A stretch of DNA of 11,976 bases from Rhodospirillales bacterium. Its GTDB lineage: Bacteria; Pseudomonadota; Alphaproteobacteria; Acetobacterales; Acetobacteraceae. Under the pieces are notes generated by a model, which saw only the letters and a list, made by a program, of their open reading frames with translations, ran no database searches and had not been told where the DNA came from. The translations under genes and the position numbers were made by a program. Shown piece after piece: positions 7,990 through 11,976 of this stretch. The DNA is taken from the NCBI GenBank assembly GCA_903644035.1, contig CAHJXG010000400.1, positions 1-11,976 of the forward strand, written 5' to 3'. Numbering within the stretch: position 1 is the stretch's first letter; each line of letters opens with the position of its first letter.

Positions 7990-8018
7990 CATTTAGGCGA
8001 GTGCCATGCATTCAACAA
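7990..8018 (-). promoter_or_regulatory. Candidate sigma-70-type promoter for rpoZ-rsh
   Basis: On the minus strand TTGTTG (8018-8013) and TAAATG (7995-7990) are separated by 17 bases, in the A/T-richer gap between folK and rpoZ. TTGTTG has a good TTG core but the -10 box matches the consensus at only three positions. The only support is base composition, spacing and location. Confidence 0.33.
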
Positions 8019-8021
8019 GTG

Positions 8022-8040
8022 CAACCGTCTACAACGGTTG
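8022..8040. other. Perfect 7-bp inverted repeat around the folK stop codon
   Basis: CAACCGT and ACGGTTG flank a 5-base loop, and the folK TAG stop lies at the start of the loop region. It could form a small hairpin at the end of the folK message. There is no T-run after it on the minus strand, so it is not a classical intrinsic terminator. A weak attenuator, an mRNA 3'-end stabiliser or chance are all possible. Confidence 0.4.
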
Positions 8041-8526
8041 GACATCCTGGTCCGACACCGCCGTCAGCATCGCGGCGACATTCAGGTTGAGCACGGGATG
8101 AACCCAATCCGGCCGGATGTCACGGAGCGGGGCCAGCACGAAGGCGCGGTCCTGCAGCCGCGGGTGCGGCAGGATGAGCGCCGCATCCGCCATCACCAAA
8201 TCATCCATGGCCAGCAGGTCGAGGTCCAGCGTCCGGGCTGCGTTGGGGACGCCGCGAAGCCGGCCCGCCTCGGTCTCGATGGTTTGCAGCGCCTCCAGGA
8301 GACGGTAAGGCTCCATTTCGCCGCTCAGCCAGGCCGCGCCGTTCACGAAGCGCGGCTGGTCCGATGCCGGCACCGGCCGGGTGGCGAACCAGCGCGACAC
8401 GCCGCGCCGCTCAAGCCCGGGCAGCTGTGCAAGCTGCCCGGCCGCCCATCGGCAGGTCTCGAGTGGCGTGCGCCCATCAGTTGAGGCGAGATTGGCGCCT
8501 ATGGCGACCAGGATCGTCTGGAACAC
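8029..8526 (-). CDS. folK: 2-amino-4-hydroxy-6-hydroxymethyldihydropteridine pyrophosphokinase
   Basis: HPPK transfers pyrophosphate from ATP to hydroxymethyl-dihydropterin, the step before dihydropteroate synthase in folate synthesis. The 165-residue product has IGANLAS near the N-terminus, the substrate loop DQPRFVN (56-62), ARTLDLDLL (97-105) with magnesium ligands D101 and D103, and LPHPRLQDRAFVLAPL (119-134). These are the complete HPPK signature set, and the length is typical. The start is GTG with GGGGAA about 9 bases upstream. It heads the minus-strand train and is divergent from the uracil-DNA glycosylase gene. folP and folB are not in the window. Confidence 0.95.
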   Translation of the reverse strand: MFQTILVAIGANLASTDGRTPLETCRWAAGQLAQLPGLERRGVSRWFATRPVPASDQPRFVNGAAWLSGEMEPYRLLEALQTIETEAGRLRGVPNAARTLDLDLLAMDDLVMADAALILPHPRLQDRAFVLAPLRDIRPDWVHPVLNLNVAAMLTAVSDQDVQPL

Positions 8527-8570
8527 TCGGTAAATTCCCCAACAAGGCTTGACCGCTCACACGCGACCCG

Positions 8571-8589
8571 GCATCCCGCTTGGGGATGC
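8571..8589 (+). promoter_or_regulatory. Hairpin covering the ribosome-binding region of the glycosylase gene
   Basis: GCATCCC (8571-8577) and GGGATGC (8583-8589) form a perfect 7-bp inverted repeat with a 5-base loop. The right arm ends on the base before the ATG at 8590 and contains the only Shine-Dalgarno-like purines (GGGGA, 8582-8586). If it folds in the mRNA it would hide the ribosome-binding site. As DNA it could instead be an operator in the folK/glycosylase divergent region. Confidence 0.45.
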
Positions 8590-9270
8590 ATGACAGAACG
8601 CCCCGCCCTTTCGATGCTCATTGAGCAGCCGCCGCCTGACTGCCCGCTCTGCCCCCGGCTGGTGGCTTACCGCCATGCCAACCAGCAGAGCCATCCCGAC
8701 TGGTTCAACGGCCCCGTCCCGAGCTTGGGCGACCCCAATGCCACGATCCTGGTTGTGGGCATGGCACCCGGCGTCAAGGGGGCCAACCGGACTGGGCGGC
8801 CCTTCACTGGCGACCATGCCGGCATCCTGCTCTATGAAACCTTGATCCGTTTCCGCCTGGCGACCGGCACCTACGACGCCCGGCCGGACGACGGGATGCA
8901 GCTGCATGGCTGCCGCGTGGTAAACGCCGTGCGCTGCGTGCCGCCCGCCAACCTGCCGCAGCCCGTCGAAGTGCGCACCTGCAACCGCTTCCTTGCCGCG
9001 GAGCTGAAAGCCTTGCCGAAGCTGCGGGCCGTTCTGGCGCTCGGCGTCCTGGCCCACGCCGCCGTCCTGCGCGCGTGCGGCATTCCAGTGACCCGCATCC
9101 GCTTCCGGCATGGAGACGTCACCGAGCTGCCGGATGGCCTGCTGCTGGCCGACAGCTACCATGTCTCGCGCTATAATACGAACACCGGCCTGCTGACGCG
9201 CGAGATGTTTGAGCAGGTGATATTCAACCTGGTGGCGCGCGTCGCCGGCGCCGCGCCAAAACCGCTTTAG
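8590..9270 (+). CDS. Family 5 uracil-DNA glycosylase (UDGb type, iron-sulfur)
   Basis: It removes uracil and probably other deaminated bases from DNA to start base excision repair. The 226-residue protein closely follows the UDGb pattern known from Thermus and other bacteria. It has CPLC (18-21), PVPSLGDPNATILVVGMAPG (42-61), GANRTGRPFTGDHAG (64-78), VNAVRCVPPANLPQP (111-125), and SYHVSRYNTNTGLLTREMF (189-207) with H191. C18, C21, C116 and C131 are placed to bind a 4Fe-4S cluster. In motif A the usual aspartate or asparagine is replaced by alanine (GMAPG), as is normal for family 5, which has broad specificity. No in-frame start lies close upstream of the ATG. The gene stands alone on the plus strand, divergent from folK and convergent with the peroxidase gene. 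Confidence 0.92.
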   Translation: MTERPALSMLIEQPPPDCPLCPRLVAYRHANQQSHPDWFNGPVPSLGDPNATILVVGMAPGVKGANRTGRPFTGDHAGILLYETLIRFRLATGTYDARPDDGMQLHGCRVVNAVRCVPPANLPQPVEVRTCNRFLAAELKALPKLRAVLALGVLAHAAVLRACGIPVTRIRFRHGDVTELPDGLLLADSYHVSRYNTNTGLLTREMFEQVIFNLVARVAGAAPKPL

Positions 9271-9812
9271 ACCCGGCCCATCGCCGCCTGGATCGCGGCG
9301 GCGAGGCGACCGCGGTCCGGCTCGTCACTCGACCCGAACGTCCCCGCAATCGCGCCGTCCCGCCCGATCAGCACCTTGTTGAAGTTCCATTGCGGCTCCC
9401 ACCGCCGCTGCTCGCGCACCCAGCGATAGAACGGCGACGCAGCGGCCCCGCGCACATGGCCGAGGCCTGCCATCGGGAAATCGACGCCGAAGGTCGCTTC
9501 GCAGAACGCCTTCACCTCGCCGTTTGACCCGCTCTCCTGGCCGAAGTCCTGGCTGGGCACACCGATCACCGTGAACCCCTGCGGCGACAAGCGCCGGTGC
9601 AGGGCCTCGAGCTGACGGTATTGCGGCGTGAAGCCGCAGAACGAGGCCGTGTTGACGACCAGCAGCACCTTGCCCTGGAACTCCGCCAGCCGGAGCAGGC
9701 CCTCGTCGATGGAGGGGAACTCGAACGACCATGCCGTGGCCGGCGCCGGGCCGGCCGCCATGCCGGCCAGCGCCGCGCCGCCGATCAACGCCATCCGTCG
9801 CGAAATGCCCAT
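9267..9812 (-). CDS. Exported glutathione peroxidase family protein
   Basis: Members of this family reduce peroxides using a cysteine thiol, usually with thioredoxin in bacteria. From the ATG at 9812 the protein is 181 residues: VNTASFCGFTPQYRQLEAL holds peroxidatic C59, GQE gives Q92, and WNF gives W142 and N143, completing the catalytic set. C104 in KAFCEATFGVDFPM matches the resolving cysteine position of thioredoxin-dependent forms. The N-terminus MGISRRMALIGGAALAGMAA, ending in ATA before W28, looks like a twin-arginine signal peptide, so the enzyme is probably periplasmic. The 9812 start has a strong GGGGAGG 8 bases upstream; an ATG at 9833 would add seven residues with poor support. 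The stop overlaps the glycosylase stop by 4 bases, tail to tail. It lies 59 bases after smpB and may be co-transcribed with it. Confidence 0.92.
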   Translation of the reverse strand: MGISRRMALIGGAALAGMAAGPAPATAWSFEFPSIDEGLLRLAEFQGKVLLVVNTASFCGFTPQYRQLEALHRRLSPQGFTVIGVPSQDFGQESGSNGEVKAFCEATFGVDFPMAGLGHVRGAAASPFYRWVREQRRWEPQWNFNKVLIGRDGAIAGTFGSSDEPDRGRLAAAIQAAMGRV

Positions 9813-9820
9813 GCCGCCCG

Positions 9821-9827
9821 CCTCCCC
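9821..9827 (-). promoter_or_regulatory. Strong ribosome-binding site that decides the peroxidase start
   Basis: GGGGAGG on the minus strand lies 8 bases before the ATG at 9812. It sits inside the seven-codon extension that an ATG at 9833 would give. It therefore favours the shorter protein, whose signal peptide also has a more natural length. Confidence 0.7.
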
Positions 9828-9871
9828 ACCCATCCCGTTGCATGTGGGTGACGTGACGGCGCCGGCAACGG

Positions 9872-10363
9872 TCAGCCCTTCGCCCGCATCAGCCGGGCCT
9901 TGTCGCGCTGCCAGTCCCGCGCCGCGATGGCCTGCCGCTTGTCCTGCTTCTTCCGGCCCTCGCCCACGCCCAGCAGCACCTTCGCCACGCCGCGGTCGTT
10001 GAAGTGGATCTGCAGCGGCACCAGCGTCAGCCCGTCCCGGGTCGAGGCGCCGATCAGCTCGCCGATCTGCTTGCGCTTCAGCAGCAGCTTGCGCGGCGCC
10101 CGCGGCTCGAACCGGGACAGCACGCCGGCCTGGTATTCCGGGATGTAGCAGTTGAACAGGAACAGCTCCCCCTCCCGTTCTCCTGCCCAGGCCTCGGTCA
10201 GCGTTGCGCGGCCGTGGCGCAGCGACTTCACCTCGGGGCCGCGCAGCACCAGTCCGGCCTCCATCGTCTGCTTGATCGTGTAGTCGAACCGCGCCTTCCG
10301 GTTCTGCGCGGCCACACCGTGCGAGATCAGGCCCGACTTCTTCTTGGTCTTGCTGTCCGCCAC
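9872..10363 (-). CDS. smpB: SsrA-binding protein SmpB
   Basis: SmpB binds tmRNA and brings it to ribosomes stalled on broken messages (trans-translation). The product is 163 residues. It starts with a lysine-rich segment (KTKKKS), then AAQNRKARFDYTI (18-30), GLVLRGPEVKSLRHGRATL (37-55), FLFNCYIPEY (68-77), and PRKLLLKRKQI (90-100). It ends in the basic tail GEGRKKQDKR...RDWQRDKARLMRAKG that enters the mRNA channel. The GTG start at 10363 is supported by AGGACAGGG just upstream and by family length. The frame stays open further upstream, but that part overlaps dapA and has no SmpB character. It begins 11 bases after the dapA stop, so the two are probably co-transcribed. The tmRNA gene itself is not in the window. 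Confidence 0.96.
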   Translation of the reverse strand: MADSKTKKKSGLISHGVAAQNRKARFDYTIKQTMEAGLVLRGPEVKSLRHGRATLTEAWAGEREGELFLFNCYIPEYQAGVLSRFEPRAPRKLLLKRKQIGELIGASTRDGLTLVPLQIHFNDRGVAKVLLGVGEGRKKQDKRQAIAARDWQRDKARLMRAKG

Positions 10364-10374
10364 GCCGCCCTGTC

Positions 10375-11265
10375 CTAGTTCAGCAGCCCGGCATCGAGCA
10401 TCGCCGCCCGCACCTGCGCCCGCGTCGCGTCCGACACCGGCGCCAGCGGCAGCCGGCAATGCGCGCTGCCGTGCCCCATCAGGCTCGCGCCATACTTCAC
10501 CGGGCCGGGGCTGCTCTCGACGAACATCGCGTCGTGCAGCGCGAGCAGGCGGTCCTGGATCGCGATGGCTCGTTCGGTCTCGCCGTCCTGCCAGGCGCGG
10601 TGCATCTCGCTGCACAGCCGCGGGGCGATGTTGCCGGTCACGCTGATGCAGCCATGGCCGCCGGCGGCCAGGAACGCCAGGGCCGTGTGATCCTCCCCCG
10701 ACATCTGCACGAACCCGGCCCCGCAGGCGCGGCGCGTATGCAGCGGACGCGCCAGGTTGGCGGTCGCGTCCTTGACGCCCACGATGTTCCGGTGCCGCGC
10801 CAGATGCGCCATGGTCTCGACGCCCATGTCGACCACGCTGCGCGGCGGGATGTTGTAGATCACGATGGGCAGATCGACCGCGTCGGCGATGGCGGTGAAG
10901 TGCAGGACCATGCCCTGCTGCGTCGGCTTGTTGTAGTAGGGCGTCACCACCAGGGCCGCGTCGGCCCCGGCCGCCTTGGCGTGCCGGGTCAGCTCGATGG
11001 CCTCCGCCGTGCTGTTCGACCCGGCGCCGGCGATCACCGGCACCCGTCCGGCCGCCACCTCCACCGCGATCTCGACGACGCGGCGGTGCTCGTCATGGCT
11101 GAGCGTCGGGCTTTCCCCGGTGGTGCCCACCGGGACGATGCCGTGAGTGCCCTGCTGGATCTGCCAATCGACGAAGGCGCCGAACGCGGCCTCGTCCACC
11201 GCGCCGTCGGGGCGCATCGGCGTGATCAGGGCGACATACGATCCCTTGAACAGGGGGCTGGACAT
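10375..11265 (-). CDS. dapA: 4-hydroxy-tetrahydrodipicolinate synthase
   Basis: DapA condenses pyruvate with aspartate semialdehyde, the first committed step toward diaminopimelate and lysine, and so feeds peptidoglycan. The 296-residue TIM-barrel protein shows [14 protein letters not shown] (47-60) with T48-T49, [11 protein letters not shown] (108-118) with the catalytic tyrosine pair, IYNIPPR (136-142) with Y137 and R142, and VGVKDAT (162-168) with Schiff-base K165. Late motifs GNIAP and PVKYG are also present, and length is standard. The ATG has a GAGG 7 bases upstream. It diverges from the transglycosylase gene across 83 bases and is followed closely by smpB. Confidence 0.97.
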   Translation of the reverse strand: MSSPLFKGSYVALITPMRPDGAVDEAAFGAFVDWQIQQGTHGIVPVGTTGESPTLSHDEHRRVVEIAVEVAAGRVPVIAGAGSNSTAEAIELTRHAKAAGADAALVVTPYYNKPTQQGMVLHFTAIADAVDLPIVIYNIPPRSVVDMGVETMAHLARHRNIVGVKDATANLARPLHTRRACGAGFVQMSGEDHTALAFLAAGGHGCISVTGNIAPRLCSEMHRAWQDGETERAIAIQDRLLALHDAMFVESSPGPVKYGASLMGHGSAHCRLPLAPVSDATRAQVRAAMLDAGLLN

Positions 11266-11295
11266 GATGGGCCTCAGGCACAGACGGGGATCGCG

Positions 11296-11324
11296 AACCT
11301 AGGCACATGGGGGATGCGCCGCAA
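11296..11324 (-). promoter_or_regulatory. Candidate promoter for dapA-smpB
   Basis: On the minus strand TTGCGG (11324-11319) and TAGGTT (11301-11296) are separated by 17 bases in the dapA/transglycosylase gap. Each box matches the consensus at only about half its positions. The call rests on spacing and on the need for a promoter in this divergent gap. Confidence 0.28.
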
Positions 11325-11348
11325 GGCTGTCCTGCGCTAGAAGCCATC

Positions 11349-11976
11349 ATGCGCCGCGCCGTGCTCTTCCTGCTGGGCTTGTCCCTCCCGGCCCATGCCG
11401 CGACGCAGGACCTCATGGCTGCCGTCAGGCTGGAGCATTGGGCGGAGGCCGACGCCCTTGCCGCCGCATCGCCGGATCCGCTGGCCCGCAAGCTCGCGCT
11501 GTACTTCCGCCTGCTCGCCCCGGGTGCCGCCAGCGCCGCCGAGATCGCGGCGTTCATCGCGGACAACCCCGCCTGGCCGCAGCAGGCGCTGCTTGACCGT
11601 CGCCTGCAGGAGGCGCCGACCGCCGATGACACGGCCACGATTGAGCGTTGCCAGCAGCCATCCGCCGTATCCCGGTCGGCGGCCGTCCTGCTGCGCTGCG
11701 CCGACGCCCTGGGCCGGGTCGGGCGCCAAGCCGATGCCGAGCAGGAGGCACGCGCGGCTTGGGTCCAGGGCGTGGACCCCGCCGGCGAACTCGGTTTCAT
11801 CCGCGCCTGGGGCCGTGCGCTGACTGCCGATGACCAATGGCGGCGTTTCGACCGCCTGGCCTGGACCGATTCTGGCCTGCCGGGCGGACCCGCGGCGCGC
11901 CAGGCGGTCCGGGTCCATCCCGCCAACCGCCCCGCCGCGGAGGCCCGGTTGGCGCTGCGGCGCGACGACCCGTCCG
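11349..11976 (+). CDS. Soluble lytic murein transglycosylase (Slt type), N-terminal part only
   Basis: Only the first 209 codons are visible. The product starts with a Sec-type signal peptide (MRRAVLFLLGLSLPAHA, probable cut after AHA). An alanine-rich helical region follows, with the repeated helix pattern of the Slt70 U-domain, including AAEIAAFIADNPAWPQQALL and then RRLQEAP. The phrase FxxxNPxWP followed by a leucine/arginine helix is typical of the superhelical N-terminus of soluble lytic transglycosylases, which cut peptidoglycan to leave 1,6-anhydro ends. The catalytic SLT domain with its glutamate would lie beyond the right edge, so the activity is inferred. The ATG has only a weak AGAAG upstream. 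The gene diverges from dapA. Confidence 0.75.
   Translation, partial: MRRAVLFLLGLSLPAHAATQDLMAAVRLEHWAEADALAAASPDPLARKLALYFRLLAPGAASAAEIAAFIADNPAWPQQALLDRRLQEAPTADDTATIERCQQPSAVSRSAAVLLRCADALGRVGRQADAEQEARAAWVQGVDPAGELGFIRAWGRALTADDQWRRFDRLAWTDSGLPGGPAARQAVRVHPANRPAAEARLALRRDDPS

Noticed and set aside
8549..8577. Possible glycosylase promoter with TTGACC as -35 box
   Set aside because: The -35 box is good, but the sequence 17 bases on (CATCCC) is a poor -10 box and lies in the hairpin arm, so I did not call it.
8557..9162. A 201-codon minus-strand open frame opposite the uracil-DNA glycosylase gene
   Set aside because: The plus strand encodes a clear family 5 glycosylase with all motifs; the antisense product has none.
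9834..9871. Possible terminator between smpB and the peroxidase gene
   Set aside because: There are G/C-rich palindromic bits (GGCGCC) but no convincing stem-loop followed by T residues.
10364..10615. Upstream extension of the smpB frame
   Set aside because: The extra 84 codons overlap dapA, are low-complexity, and do not resemble SmpB. The GTG at 10363 has a ribosome-binding site and gives the family length.
11093..11926. Two long minus-strand open frames opposite the transglycosylase gene
   Set aside because: They are serine/arginine- or glycine/arginine-rich without motifs, while the plus strand has a signal peptide and Slt-like helices. One also runs into dapA in the wrong frame.

Overview
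The window is a high-G+C chromosomal segment of an alphaproteobacterium. The best guess is Rhodospirillales, probably an Acetobacteraceae relative. This rests on gene order (rpoZ, rsh, acpS, lepB, rnc, era, recO, parC), on protein style (a bifunctional Rsh, an alpha-type RecO without zinc cysteines, a family 5 uracil-DNA glycosylase), and on strong G/C bias at third codon positions. It reads as conserved core genome. I see no transposase, integrase, phage gene, CRISPR array, tRNA or rRNA.

Layout. Positions 1-8526 hold a minus-strand train, read from high to low coordinates: folK, rpoZ, rsh, acpS, lepB, rnc, era, recO and parC. ParC runs off the left edge and lacks its C-terminus. Gaps are short (76 bases or less) and lepB/rnc and rnc/era overlap by 4 bases each, so much of the train is probably one operon, with a likely internal promoter before rpoZ. 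A plus-strand family 5 uracil-DNA glycosylase gene (8590-9270) diverges from folK across 63 bases. Its stop overlaps that of a minus-strand exported glutathione peroxidase (9267-9812). Upstream of that peroxidase lie smpB and dapA, also on the minus strand. At the right edge a plus-strand lytic murein transglycosylase gene diverges from dapA and is cut off by the window end. No gene-free stretch exceeds about 85 bases.

Functional themes. Rsh makes and degrades (p)ppGpp, and its neighbour RpoZ carries the N-terminal M-A-R motif that forms part of a ppGpp site on RNA polymerase in E. coli. AcpS, LepB, RNase III, Era and RecO serve lipid synthesis, protein export, RNA processing, ribosome assembly and recombinational repair. 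DapA and the transglycosylase both act on peptidoglycan, SmpB rescues stalled ribosomes, and the glycosylase and peroxidase deal with DNA and oxidative damage.

I did not find a new multi-gene system. The points most worth checking are local: a hairpin covering the glycosylase ribosome-binding region, an arginine-rich insertion in RNase III, a twin-arginine signal on the glutathione peroxidase, the rpoZ-rsh pairing with an intact M-A-R motif, and an alanine at the quinolone-contact position of ParC.
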